Positions 34,314-47,299 of a DNA stretch of 64,000 bases are shown in pieces. Source of the DNA: Eleusine coracana subsp. coracana (lineage: Eukaryota; Streptophyta; Magnoliopsida; Poales; Poaceae). The stretch covers positions 46,101,882-46,165,881 of the forward strand of contig CM064430.1 of the NCBI GenBank assembly GCA_032690845.1, read 5' to 3'. Numbering within the stretch: the stretch's first letter is position 1; the number at the start of each line of letters is the position of its first letter. Position numbers and translations under genes: made by a program. Below the pieces are notes generated by a model, which ran no database searches, was not told the origin of the DNA, and saw only the letters and a list, made by a program, of their open reading frames with translations.

Positions 34314-34358
34314 AGCCGATGCTGGTGCTCTCTGTATCGCTCCAGATTTCTGACACTC

Positions 34359-34949
34359 CTAACATCCTTTATAATATCTGAAGCAATCTTCTAGCATAGT
34401 CGACCAATAATATCCAATCCTTTTTAACCACCACTTTATCTTATGAGCCGATTGATGTGTTCCACATATTTTTGCGTGAACTTCACACATAACGACTTTG
34501 GCCTCTTCTTGATTCAAGCATCTTAACAGTACACCATCAATCGTTCGGTAATAAAGTTTTTCTTCTAATAAAACATACCTCCAAGCCATGTACCGAATCT
34601 TCCAAGGCACTCGATGGGTTGGATCTTTAAGATATTGAATAATTCCAAATCTCCAATCTTCTTCATCGACAACAGCTATATAGACAATAATTTCACTATC
34701 GTTCAATTGATAACCCGATGCCTTTTGCGCCAGATCATTCGCCTCCATATTCTGTTCTCTTGGGACATGCTTGAACTTTACTGCTTCAAAGTGTTGCAAT
34801 ATACTTTGACACTCGGCATGAAATGATCTTAACATATCAATCTTGCACTCAAATTCCCCTGCAAGCTGTCCAAGCACCAACAATAAATCTCCTATGATTT
34901 TGACACAATCAAGTCTAGCTTCTTTCATCATTTGTAACCCTTTAAGCAC
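34359..34949 (-). pseudogene. Gypsy RNase H C-terminal part and integrase zinc-binding domain
   Basis: The minus strand shows an RNase-H-like segment (LLVLGQLAGEFECK, HVPREQNMEANDLAQKASGY) followed by an HHCC-type zinc-binding region (CGTHQSAHKIKWW, DCFRYYKGC). It ends just before the integrase core. Confidence 0.75.
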
Positions 34950-35135
34950 AGCTCTATATTCAGTCTGATTATTAGTTGATAAATCAACAGCGAATGCAAA
35001 CTCAAATCTTGCCCCCCCCCCCCCCCGAGGCTATATGATCACGAGTCCGATACCACATCCGTTCTTGCAAACAGATCCGTCAAAGAATAATAACCATGGC
35101 ACTGGCTCCACCATCAACACTTTAGACCCACAGTG

Positions 35136-36433
35136 CTAAACAACTAAATCCACCAGCACCTGACCTATAACAACTTCAGCAGATTCATAAGTAAGATCAT
35201 ATTGGGCTAGAGCAAGCATCCATTTACCAATTCTCCCTTTTAAAATAGGAGCCGATAGCATATATTTGATGACACCGGCTTTGCAAACCACCACACGCTC
35301 GGTCGATAACAAATAATGCCTCAACTTCACACATGAGAAATATAAACATAAACATAACTTCACAATCTCCATGTACCTGGTTTCAGCATCAATCAATCTT
35401 TGACTTATATAAAACACCACTCTTTTTTTGCCATCTTGTTCTTGGATTAAAGTTGATCTGAATGATTTCTTATCCGCCCCAAGATAAAGCTTGAAAGGCA
35501 ATCCTTCCTTTGGTGGTACCAATACCGGTGGAGACACCAAATACTGTTTAATATCATCCAAAGCTTTCTGATGTTCTGGCTCCCACACAAACTTTTGATT
35601 TGCCTTTAACTTCAGCAATGGGGTAAACGCATCAAGTTTCCTAGATAGATTTGAAATAGACCTCCTAATGAAATTCACTTTGCCGATTAAAGACTAAAGT
35701 TCTGTTTTGTTAGTTGGCGGCTCAATATCATTGTTAGCCTTCATGCTTTTCGGCCCAACTTCAACTCCTCTTTCATGCACAATGAAACCCAAAAACTAAC
35801 AAAGCCGAAACATCGAAAGCACATTTCTTCGGAGTTATCTTCAAACCATATCTCGTACTTCTCTCAAGTACTTCTCGTAAATCAGCTATGTGATCTTCTG
35901 CTCTTTTAGATTTAACTACTACATCATCAATATAAATTTCAACCAACCTGCCGATCAGATCATGGAATATATAATTCATGGCCCTCTGATATGTAGCTCT
36001 AGCATTTTTCAACCAAAGGTCATGACCACCCATTCGTACAACCCAATAGCACCAAGACATCTAAAAGCAGTCTTCGGTATATCTTCTTCTGTCATAAAAA
36101 TCTGATTGTAACCAGCGTTACCATCCATAAAGCTAACAATTTTGTGTCATGTAGCTGCATCAACCAGAAGATCTGCAATCAGCATTGGGTAATCATCTTT
36201 CAAAGTAGCTTTATTCAATAGGCAAAAGTCAATACAAACTCTCAATTTGCCACACTTCTTGAAAACAGGCATAATATTTGAAACCCACTCTGGATATCGG
36301 CGAGGCCTGATAAATTTAGCATCATATAATTTAGTAATCTCAGCCTTGACATCATCATATATCTTTGGATCAATTCTTCTTGGGGGCTACTTGTAAGGTC
36401 GATATCCAGGTTTAATGGGCAACTGATGTTCAA
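35136..36433 (-). pseudogene. Gypsy reverse transcriptase and RNase H N-terminal part, broken
   Basis: Reverse transcriptase copies the element RNA to DNA. The frame 36060-35773 includes NARATYQRAMNYIFHDLIG and the active-site block EIYIDDVVVKS, with the two catalytic Asp. The frame 35678-35136 includes the thumb/RNase H join (KFVWEPEHQKALDDIK, LYLGADKKSFRSTLIQEQDGKKRVVFYISQ-like text in part). The upstream fingers part is at about 36433-36242. Frames change at least twice and a stop lies between them. Confidence 0.85.
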
Positions 36434-36681
36434 CTATAGATCGGCTCAGACTGGGCATCTCAGAATAATCCCAAGCAAAGCAATCCAGATACTCTTTCAA
36501 TAACTTTATTAATTCAACTTTAAACTCTTCATCTAACTTTTTGCTGATAAATGTTGGCCTTGGTTTCTCACCATCTCCTATATTAACTTCCTGTAACTCA
36601 TCGACCGACATGAATCCTTTTCCCAACTTTCCATCTTCTGCAAATTCATTAGTGTGACTGCAAATTCCATTGGGATGCCTG

Positions 36682-37211
36682 TCAGAGAAATAGTTTAGAA
36701 TTTGATTGGTCCACTACTTCAAGACCTTGTGTAGTAATCTTGACGTAATCCCCATCCCAGATCTTGCCAGACAAACACTCCATATCATTTACATGCCATG
36801 GAACTAAATCGGTCGATGCGACATTGACGGTTTCATCGGCCGGGATCACCTCTACTTGATCACCATTCCATTGGGCCAGATACTGGTGCATCGTAGAAGG
36901 AACACATCAATTAGCATGTATCCAATCATATCCCAACAGAAGGTTATAAGTTCCCTTCCATCAATCACAAAGAAAGTAACCGGCAAGGTTTTGCTGCTGA
37001 TTGTGAGCTCCACATTTAAAACTCCTTTAGCTGCTGTAGTGCAACCACCATAATCCCTTAGAATCATATTTGTATAAATCAAATCTTTTTCAGTCTTTCC
37101 CAATTTCCTGACGGTAGTGATCGACATGATATTTACTGCAGCACCTCCATCGACCATCATCTTTCCCATCGGCATCCCATTAACAAAACCTCTTAAGTAC
37201 AAAGCCTTCAA
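36682..37211 (-). pseudogene. Gypsy aspartic protease region
   Basis: MVDGGAAVNIMS near 37140 matches the D-[ST]-G-A-like active site of retroelement proteases, with Gly at the second position as in many plant gypsy elements. VTFFVIDG follows. The frame breaks at about 36860. Confidence 0.7.
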
Positions 37212-37783
37212 ATGTCAATGTTTAGCCTCATCTGGTTTATCAAAAACTGCTTGTTGGATATCAAATACCAGCTGAGGCTCACTCTCTCTATCAGCAAACA
37301 ATTCTTCTTCTGCAGCATGAATTCTTGAGACGATATCATCACCATGTTCTCAGAGGTATTTGGTGTCTGCTCTTGTGACTTCACCTTTAGCCTCCAGACC
37401 TTCTTTGGCGGCTGATCATCTTCATCATTGTACTAGCCAGCCCTTATCTGCCTACAGCGCATTCTCTGTATTCTGCGTTTCTGACTCCTAGAGAAAATAC
37501 CAGACGGGTACCATTGATCATCCTATTTTTGTACCTCCTGCATCTCCTTGTCGACTTCCTTATCAAATTTAGCATCATCGCTTGTCTTCTTGGTTCCAAG
37601 TCGATCAAACGCAGAAACCTTTTGTTGTCGATTGGTTGATCCCACCATTGACTCTCTATAATCATTCACACAATGTTGGTACTAATGACCTGCTGTAGCT
37701 TCTCTATACAAATGATCCGCACGCTTACTGCATCCAGGGCAATTGTCGATTGACAGTAGTTTCATATTGTGCTCCCAGCAATA

Positions 37784-39618
37784 CTAAAAGAACGAGCACT
37801 CCCAATGTGCGTCAAACTGTGATTCCTTTACTTCCCTGTCCCTCTTTTTCTGGTATCTTTTGATAAATGCCTCCACATTGTCGATACCAGCCATATTAAC
37901 ATTTGCAGGAAAAGGATGTCCATCAATCTTCATAGTACCTTTAGTGAATTTGATCTTGCCCTGCTCAATTGTCATCTGAATTTGCCTCCTGAATACTTTG
38001 CAATCATTAGTATTATGTGAAGGAGAATTATGCCACTTGTAGTACCTCATCTTCTTCAAATCTTCAATAGGAGGAATCACATGGTTGGATGGCAACTGAA
38101 TGTGCTTTTCTTGCAGTAACATATCGAATATCTTGTCAGTCATGGTGACATCAAAATCATATTTCCCTTCAGGTTTGTTCTGCTTCACCCATGGGCACGA
38201 CAATGTATTCTTCTTTCTAGTCCATTCGGCCATATCGACTTTGATAGTTTCTTCATTAGACTCAAACCCATAATCATTAAAATTGATCTGAATCGGCCTT
38301 GAATGTGCCCCCTGAGTCAAATTCTATTGTATGGATACCTTCTGCACTAATTGTGACAAACTTTCAAATTCAGCAAGGGAAATTTTTCTCTTAAAGGGGC
38401 AACCAAACCATTGAACGCTATTTCTGCCATCTGATTATCAGTTAACTGCAGGCTGACGCATTTGTTGTGCACATCTCTAAATCTCTGCATGTAATCATGC
38501 ATAGACTCTCCAGCTTTCTGCCTCATAGCAATCAAATCTGATAACCTCAACTCTCTAGTTTCAACAAAGAAGTACTTATGAAATTTCTTTTCGAGATCGG
38601 CCCAAGTAATAATTGAATTTGGGGGCAATGATACGAACCAAAAAAATACCAATCCAGATAGGGACAATGGAAACAACCTGATCTTCAATGCCTCAGTATT
38701 ACCAGCTTCTCCACATTGCATTGAAAATCGGCTAATATGCTCAACTGTAGTAGTGTTATCCTGTCTAGTGAACTTAGTAAATTTTAGAGGTTTGTATCGG
38801 CTCGGCATAGGAATCAAATCATAGCTTGGAGAATATAGAGGTCGATACATATATGTTTGCTGCTTAGGCTCCAATCCAAACTGTTCCCTTATTACCTCAG
38901 CAATCTTCAAAGCCCATTCATCAGTCGACACATTAACATTTGGAGTAGTCCATGCAGGACCAGATGCTGGTATATGTGAACCAAAATTAACAAATGTATG
39001 ATGGCCTCCTAATTCTCCTGGCAGTGCAGATGACGATGGCACTCCAAACATACTCGGTTCGATATTAGGGGTAGTATTGTATGTCACATTCGGCTCTGTA
39101 GCGTCTTATCTATAGTGCTATGGTTGTGTCTGTGGAGTGGTCTTCTGCAATATGCAAGGCATCCCAGCATCAGCATCCTTGGAAGGTGGAGTATTTTCTG
39201 AAGGTCTTTGACTTGAACTTGTCGCCTGAGTTGTAGGCCGAGGAACATTCCCGGTCACACGGAAATACATCAGCCCACGAATTGGATCATTAAATATGCA
39301 ACCCTCCATAGTCTAAACAATCAAAGCCCTCAAAGTATTAACCAACACAAGCGACTGGTTAATTAATGCATGATGTACTGCCATGTGGATCATGTTGCTA
39401 AGAGCCTCTTCATCAACAGCTTCTATTGGTTTATTGGCAAGTGACTTCTCTTCACCTTCAACCAGGGCAGCAACAGGCAACTTTCCTTTCTGGATGACAC
39501 CATTCCTTGTTTTGCCAAAAGTTCCTAACAGAAGCTTTTCAAACTCAGCAAGTCTTTGATTAATCTTTGCCTTTGCTTCATCACTCAGGTCATCTCTGAA
39601 CAGGTAGCACATGTTCAT
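37784..39618 (-). pseudogene. Gypsy gag region, broken
   Basis: The frame 39087-38347 contains a retrotrans_gag core: ALKIRLFPLSLSG, FFWFVSLPP, ITWADLEKKFHKYFF and ESMHDYMQRFRDVHNKC. The frame 38320-37784 continues with a degenerate zinc-knuckle-like block (YYKWHNSPSHNTNDCKVF, first Cys replaced by Tyr). Upstream pieces at 39309-39118 and 39618-39313 form the N-terminus. Stops separate the pieces. Confidence 0.8.
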
Positions 39619-39713
39619 TCCTTAACTCAGCATTGACGTTGTGCTTCGGTTGTGAGTCTTCAGGAGCTTTTGGCATTCCAAGTTCAGGCATGATGTTGAG
39701 TTTGAAGTTCTTG

Positions 39714-39738
39714 GTCCCACTGGGCGTGCCAAAAAGCG
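39714..39738 (-). other. Primer-binding region of the gypsy element
   Basis: Directly inside the 5' LTR the minus strand reads CGCTTTTTGGCACGCCCAGT and continues GGGAC. The matching tRNA was not determined. Confidence 0.55.
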
Positions 39739-41056
39739 TGTTGATACGAAAATCACCATGCGTGACCTAGGAGATTTGCTTGACTCCAGTGCAGGCTCAA
39801 TACAAGAAACCGAGGCGTGCTAGTCGATTTTTCCTGCAAACCGACAAAGAGATAAACGGTTAGATGATACGGGTCACCGGCCTAGGACAGGCCGATGAAG
39901 AGAGCCGATAGTCACTATTCATGAAATCAGCCGAGGCTATAAAAATAAAGAAAATGAAAGGAAATAGACCAATTGGCTGATTGTATTGGCTTATCGGCAA
40001 AGTTTAACTCAGTAAACAGTCTAGGGTCATAACTGCCAAGAAAAAGAACGAGTTGATTGGCCAGAATTGACAAATCTACATTATTCACAAAAAGACTGTC
40101 CAAGTCGATGAAAAGTGCCTGAGTCGATAGAGCTGAGTCGATAGATCTACAGTAAATACGCATAAACTTGCTCTGTCAATAGCGTCGGGTCGATAGATTT
40201 AATTAGCTGGTATTGCAAATATGCCTCATAATCGTTAAATCTATCTTATTTAAGTAGGGGGGGGGCAAACGAATATCAAAATAAATGATATGATCAATTA
40301 AGTATTAGAAAGTCCATTGAACCATGATAACCTATCGGCTAAACATCCCGATAGAACCCTATTGACCTTACCTATAAACAGATCAAATCTATCCCTATCT
40401 ACCCAGCAAGAGGTCAAAACCGATGCAGCCTTACTGATTTGAATAGATCAAACTTAATCAAGACAGTATTCAAACGTAGTAGATAAAACTAGATTTAATC
40501 AATTTATAGATAAAGTTAATTGAGTGACTCGAATAAACAGACCTGAATAATACCTATAAAATCTACCAGTATTACAATAGATCGGCTTCAACCAAGACAG
40601 TATTGCAATCAGAGTCGATAGAACAAGCACTAAACAGATCTAATTACCGGATAACTAGCAATTCTAAGAAAGTACTAGTTGAAATTGATAGAATTACCGA
40701 GGATAACTAATCCAAACCTCATGCCAAGATCAGAGCCGATGTAGCCCGCGCGAGACGAGGGTTTCGTCGAAAAGGTTGGCGATGCACCGAATTGTATTGA
40801 ACGAAGGTGTTATTTTTCTCGTACAGATCCTATTATATATTGATAACCTCATGCAAGAGGTTTCGACCCGACTCGGTCAGGACTCCTAAACAAACCAACT
40901 AGATTTTAAAATAAAATCTAAACTAAAAATAGAAAAGAAATAAAACAACCCTATTGGGCCCACTTAACTACATTCAGCCGTTGAATATCATTAACTTCAG
41001 CCAATTTTAGTTTCCCGCCTCTGATAGATGGGACCGGTCAAAATCTGGTGCCGACA
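39739..41056 (-). repeat. 5' LTR of the gypsy element
   Basis: Right-hand LTR, TGTTGATACG...GGTGCCGACA on the plus strand. It aligns end to end with 31106-32437, with many single changes and small indels, and has a G run near 40257. Confidence 0.9.
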
Positions 41057-43315
41057 ATAATTGATACTCTTGAACAAAGAGAGATTGAATTCACTAGTCA
41101 CAAGTTCACTTGGTCTAGTGATATGGATCCACCTACATTTGAGAAGCTAGATCGGGCTCTAATATCCTTCCCATGGGAAACAAAATATCCCAAGGTCACA
41201 GTCAATGCTTTGGACCGTGGAAAGTCGGATCATGCACCCATTTTGCTGAATACTGGGTTTGGCAACATAGAGGTTCAATATCAATTCAAAATCGAATTGG
41301 GATGGCTCATTAGGGATGGTTTCTTTGACATGGTTGCAAATATTTGGAACCGTAACTATGGTGGTGCCACAGCCATAGAAATATGGCATAATAAGATCCG
41401 GGCTCTATGTCAATACTTGCGGGGCTGGGCCTAGAACACGTCCGGATCCCTTAAAAAAGAGAAAAAGAAACTCACTTCTTTGATAGAAAAGCTTGATAAA
41501 TAGGCGGACAACACCCCCCTCACTCCAAATGAGGTGGCTCTCAAGCACTACCTTAATTATAGGCTTTCACATACGCTCCATGAAGAAGAAATTAAATGGT
41601 ACCAGAGAGCAAAAGTGAGAGACTTGCTTCAAGGAGATAACAATACTCAATATTTTCATCTAGTTGCCAATGGCAAACATAGGAAAACTAGAATGTTTCA
41701 ACTCGATAGTGGATCTAGCACCATAGTAGGCAATTCAAACCTAAAGCGGCATATTACGACATAGTACCAAAACTTGTTTGGAAAACCAGAGGAGAATTCT
41801 ATAACTCTGGACAAAACAAAGATATCAGATATACCACAAATTACTGAAACAGAAAATCAAATCCTAACAGCCAATTTTGATATGGAGGAGGTCCGAAAAG
41901 CCATTTTGTAGATGAAACATAATAAGGCTCCAGGTCCTGATGGCTTCCTAGTAGAATTTTATTAGTTCTTCTAGGAAGTTATTAAATTTGATTTAATGGC
42001 ACTATTCAGGGAATTCTATGATGGAAAACTCTTGATGTATAGTCTCAACTTTGGAAACATTACTCTACGCCCAAAGAAGGGAGACACATTGAGAATACAA
42101 GACTACCGTCCAATTTGCTTATTAAACGTTAGCTTTAAAATTCTAACTAAAGTTGTCGCTAATAGAATTGGACTAGTTACAAATAAGGGGGTTAGAAATT
42201 CTCAAACAACTTTTAGGTCCGGTAGAAATATCATAGAAGGGGTCTTAATTCTACATGAAACCATTCATGAATTACATCAAAAACATAAAAATGGAGTAAT
42301 TCTAAAGCTCGATTTTGAAAAGGCTTACGACAAAGTAAAGTGACCTTTTCTTCAACAGACCTTAAGGATGAAGGGATTTTCCCCAAAATGGTGCGACTGG
42401 ATACAAAGCTTTGTATCTGGCGGCCATGTGAGTTTCAAGGTTAATGACTCTATCGGCCCGTTCTTCCAAACCCATAAGGGTCTAAGGCAAGGCGATCCTA
42501 TTTTGCCTATTCTATTCAATTTGGTGGCTGATATGCAAGCAATCCTTATAGCCAAAGCCAAAGATGATGGTCAAATTGTTGGAGTCATTCCGGATATTTT
42601 TTATGATGGTTTGTCTATTCCTCAGTATGCGGATGATAGTATCATATTCATGGATCATAATGTACAATAGGCAAATAATATGAAGCTATTGTTGTGTGTT
42701 TTCGAGCAACTTTCTGGGCTTAAGATTAACTTTGACAAAAGCTAAATCTTTTGCTTTGGAGAAGCAAATCACTCTAGGGAATACTATACCACCATTTTTG
42801 GTTGTAAAGTGGGTCAGTTCCCCTTGAAGTATCTGGGTATCCCTATGATCTATAGGACACTCAGAAACTGTGAATGGCGAGATGTGATTGAGAGATTTCA
42901 AAAGAAATTGAATAAGTGGAAAGGTAAACTTATGTCTGCTGCCAGGCGCCTGATTCTAATAAACTCAGTACTCAGCAATTTACTAGTTTTCATGATGTCT
43001 TTCTTTGAAATTCTGGAAAGTGTTCTTAAAAAATTAAATACCATCCGATCCAAATTCTATTGGGAAGGAGAAGGTCACAAGAAGAAATACCACCTTGTAG
43101 AATGGGAAATCCTTTGCCAGCCTAAAGACCAAGGAGGTCTTGGAGATATAGACCTTCGTATCCTAAATATTTGCCTTCTGATGAAGTGGCTTTTTAGGTT
43201 ACTTAACGAGGATAGAATATGGCAAAGAGTCTTAAGAAACAAATACTTCAAGGATAAACCCCTGACTCAAATCCAACATAACTCTGATGACTCTCACTTC
43301 TGGACTGGTCTTTAA
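41057..43315 (+). pseudogene. LINE ORF2 endonuclease end and reverse transcriptase, broken
   Basis: 41057-41434 completes the endonuclease (KFTWSSDMDPPTFEKLDRALIS, GKSDHAPILL, where SDH is the catalytic end motif). Reverse transcriptase follows in several frames: IQDYRPICLLNVSFKILTKV and ILKLDFEKAYDKVK (about 42095-42343), then KGLRQGDPILPILFN and the active site PQYADDSIIFM (about 42475-42650). The thumb-like region with FPLKYLGIP and IRSKFYWEGEG is in 42809-43315. The order and motifs are those of plant L1-type LINEs. Stops at about 41432, 42343 and 42670 disable it. Confidence 0.85.
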
Positions 43316-43960
43316 AGGTTAGGGATGAGTTTTTTAAATGGGGCTCATTCCAGGTAAAGGATGGGAGCCAATAAAAAATTTGGAAAGACACTTGGTTGGA
43401 TAATACACCACTAAGTGAACAATTTCCTAACCTCTATAATGTGGTTAAGTGGAAAAATACTACGGTGCAGGAAGTTTTCCGAACCATTCCACTTAATCTA
43501 ACTTTTCAAAGACCGATCACGGATGATCATGGATGCTAAACTGGTTGAATGGAATAACATGGCTTAATAAGCTTCAAAACATCTCACTTATTGAAGACAC
43601 AGATGCTTTTCGTTGGAACTTACATGAGAACGACATCTTCTTGGTCCAATTCATGTATAATGCCATGATTCTACAACCAAAGTCAAGACTTCAAAACCTT
43701 TGGAAGATTAGGATCCCCCTCAAGATTAAAATTTTTTTATGATACCTTGCCAAAGGAGTTATACTGACTAAAAACAATTTGGCAAAGAAGAACTACAATG
43801 GGAGTCAAAAGTGCAACTTTTGTGACAATAGAGAAACTATTTAGCACCTGTTTTTTAAATGTCACTTAGCCCAAAATGTGTGACGCATTTTTTGCCTAGC
43901 CACTGGCTTATCCAAGCCTCTAAATACTAATCACATTGTTGGGGGGTGAATGGCTTCAAA
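43316..43960 (+). pseudogene. LINE zinc-finger-like C-terminal domain
   Basis: The plus strand encodes FRWNLHENDIFLVQFMYNAM, RIPLKIKIFLW and then the Cys/His cluster CNFCDNRETI..H..FKCH near 43811-43865. This is the zf-RVT type of domain found at the end of plant LINE ORF2. Stops are present. Confidence 0.7.
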
Positions 43961-44290
43961 GGGGGCAAAAGAAAGAGGGTTGACCGTGGTTGGTGTGGCT
44001 GGTATACTTTGGGTCATATGGTTAAGCCATAATGATATTGTTTTAACAAGAAGTTGATGATCTCACTAATGCTGGTATTTTTCAGAGCCACATATTGTCT
44101 TTGCTACTGGAGGTTGCTGCTAAAGAACAACCAAAGGCAGAGCATTGTCCAAGCTTGTCATCAAGTTGAGGTGGTGGCCATGTCCATATTTGCAACACAT
44201 GGATGGGCATTAAAGCATAGACTCCATCTTTAGATTTATTCTCTTTGGATCTATAGAATTTTTAGTCATTCCCTATTCTGTAATAAGTTG

Positions 44291-45427
44291 AACCCGTTGG
44301 CTGTATGTGGACACGAAAAAAGCCGGAAGGATATCCATTATCTACAAATAGGCAAGGATAAGAGGAGGACACGGAAAGAAGAGGGAGGAGGAAGGAAAGG
44401 AGTGGATCCTAGGAGGGGAAAATAATTCATGGCTCCTCTCTCGCCATGATTGGAGACCAAGGTAGGATTTTTATGTTACCCTCTCTGATTTTGAGTAGAT
44501 TAGAACCTACGTTTATTGGTATTCATGTTGGATTTTGATTAGACTCTTAGATCTCCCACGTTGTGATTCTGCCTACATATAGCAGATTCGAGCAAGTATA
44601 AAGATCTCTCTGTTTACCCATGTTTTTTATCTTAAAAAAAATATGAAACCTTTCTAAGATCTATAGAGAGTTTAATGATCTTTCCAACAGTGTATGACAT
44701 AGTTCTACTGGATATAAGATGCCAGAGTTGTGCTATTTCTAATCATGTTGATTTCCAGTCTCGTAATTTTGACGCTTGTTTGTTCTAGTCTGAATCTATT
44801 CTGTTTAACTTCCAAATTAGGACTCAAGATGACTTAGGAAAGTGTTGCATATTTCATAATCTTTTTGGATTAGGGTCAATTGTCACTAGCTGGTTGGTAA
44901 CTCTAGTTATGATATTTTTAGTTAAATTGTTCTGCTTTTGTCGTCTGATTGTCAGTTTGTTATAAAACCTCCAGTTAGTCCATCATAATGAATTTTTTGG
45001 AGGATGGTTTGAACTGTAAAATTAAGTCTAATGTAGTTTTACACCATCGGACGAAGGGTGGGATTTTTATGACAAAAAGGTATAGAGATATGTATTGTAT
45101 TATAACTTTGTCAATTCTGAATAGTAAGTATTGAAGTGCAGTTCAGTCTTTGTTTCCAACATAATCATATTTAGATTTTTTTTATCCAAATAATATAGTT
45201 TGCCAAGTGTTGTTGCTTTTATATTAGTAGATTATGAAGAATACAAGCAACCATACTTCTGTTTGTTTGTAGTACATGAGTACTTTGGTTCGATGAGTTT
45301 GGACGGCGTAGAAGCGTTTTACTTGTTTGCTTTACATATGCATGGTTATTTTGGTGCTAAGAAATGCTTGTGATCAGGTGGTGCTTCTTCAGGCCGTGCT
45401 TAGCTTTGCGGCTTGACCATTCGAGAA
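44291..45427. other. Intergenic or LINE 3'-flank DNA
   Basis: No gene is supported. The run AAAAAAAA at 44634-44641 may mark the LINE end. Confidence 0.35.
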
Positions 45428-46205
45428 GGAAAGTAAATGAGTGTCGTGGTTTATATGCTTTAACTCTATTATTTGAATTGCCTTCACTATATTTTAGTAC
45501 TTCACAGCAAGATAATCTGTTAATTGGAAGTTATTTGTTTCTTTTGAAGTATTTTTATATTATATTATGGCAATTCTATTTGCATATGAAGTTTGAAGCA
45601 CACATGAGTTCATACATTGCAAATCTTGCATTTATGTACTCTCCATTGGATGCATAAGAAGATATCGTAGCCTGATGTTGGTGCGGTAAATACCGGTATA
45701 GTAATGCATATTGAAATGCGCAATAAGGTTGCAGCCCTCACTTCCTTTTGATTGGATTTGAGGGTAGAAGTGAAGTCATCCATTGTATTGCATCATTTGC
45801 ATTTGTATTTGCACGAAAGTTCGCATTCATGAAGTGTTGATACTTTATCTTACAATTTAGAGTTATATTTCATTTCCTACAATACTTTTATGTTGCAATT
45901 TAAATATGTTGCTTAATTAAACTATAGTTTGAATAACCTTGTTAAAACAGTTTATTTATTAAGTTTTTTCATAAACCTCATACGCTTCTTATATTATCTC
46001 AGGTAATTGAGCTTTGGAAGATTTGAACGTGAGAAGGGAGTAGCAACACATGTGCACGATGTACCATCATCTCATTGTTCAAACACTTGAATTTTTATAA
46101 TAATGCTTGGTTGTTTGAGTATTTTTTTTTGTTAAATAATCACTTGGAGTTGCAAATTCCTGTATTATAAGTTCATACTAATTGTTTGATGCTTTCACGT
46201 ATTAT
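45428..46205. repeat. Distant fourth copy of the polyketide synthase 3'-flank repeat
   Basis: Same orientation and order as 21610-22340. It shares TATGCTTTAACTCTATTATTTGAA, GCCTGATGTTGGTGC(G)GTAA, TTTGAGGGTAGAAG, TTGCATCATTTGCATTTG, TAGAGTTATA, TAATCACTT and others with copy 1. It includes the middle block that copies 2 and 3 lack. Confidence 0.65.
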
Positions 46206-46369
46206 GTGCATCACGAGGCTTGGAAGATCTACTTAGCTCTAGTGCAGGTCCAAACGAGCCATTGTAGAAGGTGCGCAGGCATGTCAGTCAGTTTAGCCAT
46301 TCAACTAATAAGATATACACCTACAGGCCAATCAATGATAGCTTCCACGTACAGTGTCAATGCAGACTA

Positions 46370-47296
46370 ATAGTATATGATTTAGCATCGGTTTTATCTT
46401 AATAATACAAAGAATATATTACTAGGCGATGCAACACTAGACTAATTATAATAACTAATATTATATTGCCAAGTTAATAGAATCACAATGCTTAGCCAAT
46501 ACAACAAATAAATGAACTATATGATGATTCATCGGCTAGACAAATAAAACTAGTGTAATACATATAGTCGATGGATCAATAGTCGATGAATCAAAGCCCA
46601 TAGAAAAACTAAGCATCTAAGGAGGCTAAACACTCTGATAAAACCCTCACGACCAAATTGTTCTTGTTTGATTGTCCAACTAGAAGATCGGACTTAACCA
46701 AGACAATTCTAGATATTTCAAAAGATCAGATTTAACCGAGACAATTCTTAGAACAAACAGATCCAACTAGATTTACAGTGCTAGAATTAACTACGACTGA
46801 TCGGACCGAATCTAGACAGTGTGAAGCTAATTCTAGTAAAACAACCTAGCAAGATCTAGTATATCGAACAACTAGCAATCACAACAAACTAACCAAAATA
46901 TCAGACCGAATCGAGGAAGTCATGAGAGGTCGCTATGATCACCGGGTGGCGGTTTCCATGTCTGTCATCGAGGTCGGATTTAACTGATGCAACCTGCTCC
47001 ATGATGAAGGACCCGCCGGGGTGACGAATCGTTATCTACCGCCGAGATCAGAGCCGATGCAGCTCGCGCGAGACATGAACTCGTCGAGTTCTCCCTGTTT
47101 CCAGGGTTGGCGATGCACTAAAGGGGAGTTGTATATTGATAGATATATTACACGAGCATCGGTCCTAGGCATATATAGCAGGCAGGCTCACCTAGGAAAC
47201 TTGACTCCAACACTATCTAATTAAGTAACAAACCGACTCTACAAAGTCCAACTGGCATAGGAATCTAATAAGCTAGGACTCACGGTGTCTCATGCA
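46370..47296. repeat. Gypsy LTR-like remnant related to the element at 31106-41056
   Basis: Contains GCCGAGATCAGAGCCGATGCAGC and CGCGCGAGAC, and GGTTGGCGATGCAC, close to the corresponding stretch at 40725-40790 in the gypsy LTR, along with repeated TTAACCGAGACA-like words. Ends are not defined. Confidence 0.5.
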
Positions 47297-47299
47297 TAA

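Larger units (their letters stand above)
31106..41056 (-). mobile_element. Full-length Ty3/gypsy LTR retrotransposon (Tat-like) inserted in the LINE
   Basis: Two direct repeats, 31106-32437 and 39739-41056, both start TGTTGA and end in ACA. The flanks are ACAAT (31101-31105) and ATAAT (41057-41061), a 5-bp target duplication with one change. On the minus strand the order is 5' LTR, primer-binding region, gag, aspartic protease, reverse transcriptase, RNase H, integrase, polypurine tract, 3' LTR, the Ty3/gypsy order. A roughly 1 kb region between integrase and 3' LTR carries an antisense promoter-like motif and ORF remnant, a feature described for the Tat lineage. All coding parts contain stops. 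Confidence 0.92.
30240..44290 (+). mobile_element. L1-like LINE, 5'-truncated and split by a gypsy element
   Basis: LINE protein sequence runs from about 30240 to 31105, is interrupted by a complete LTR retrotransposon, and resumes at 41057 in the same frame. It ends in a zinc-finger-like RT-associated domain near 43900. Order: ORF1 tail, endonuclease, reverse transcriptase, Cys/His domain. ORF1 is incomplete, as expected for 5' truncation. The 3' boundary is uncertain; a run of eight A at 44634-44641 could be a poly(A) remnant. Confidence 0.8.

Noticed and set aside
31106..41056. The two 1.3-kb repeats as a plain segmental duplication
   Set aside because: Primer-binding region, polypurine tract, target duplication and gag-pol between them show they are LTRs.
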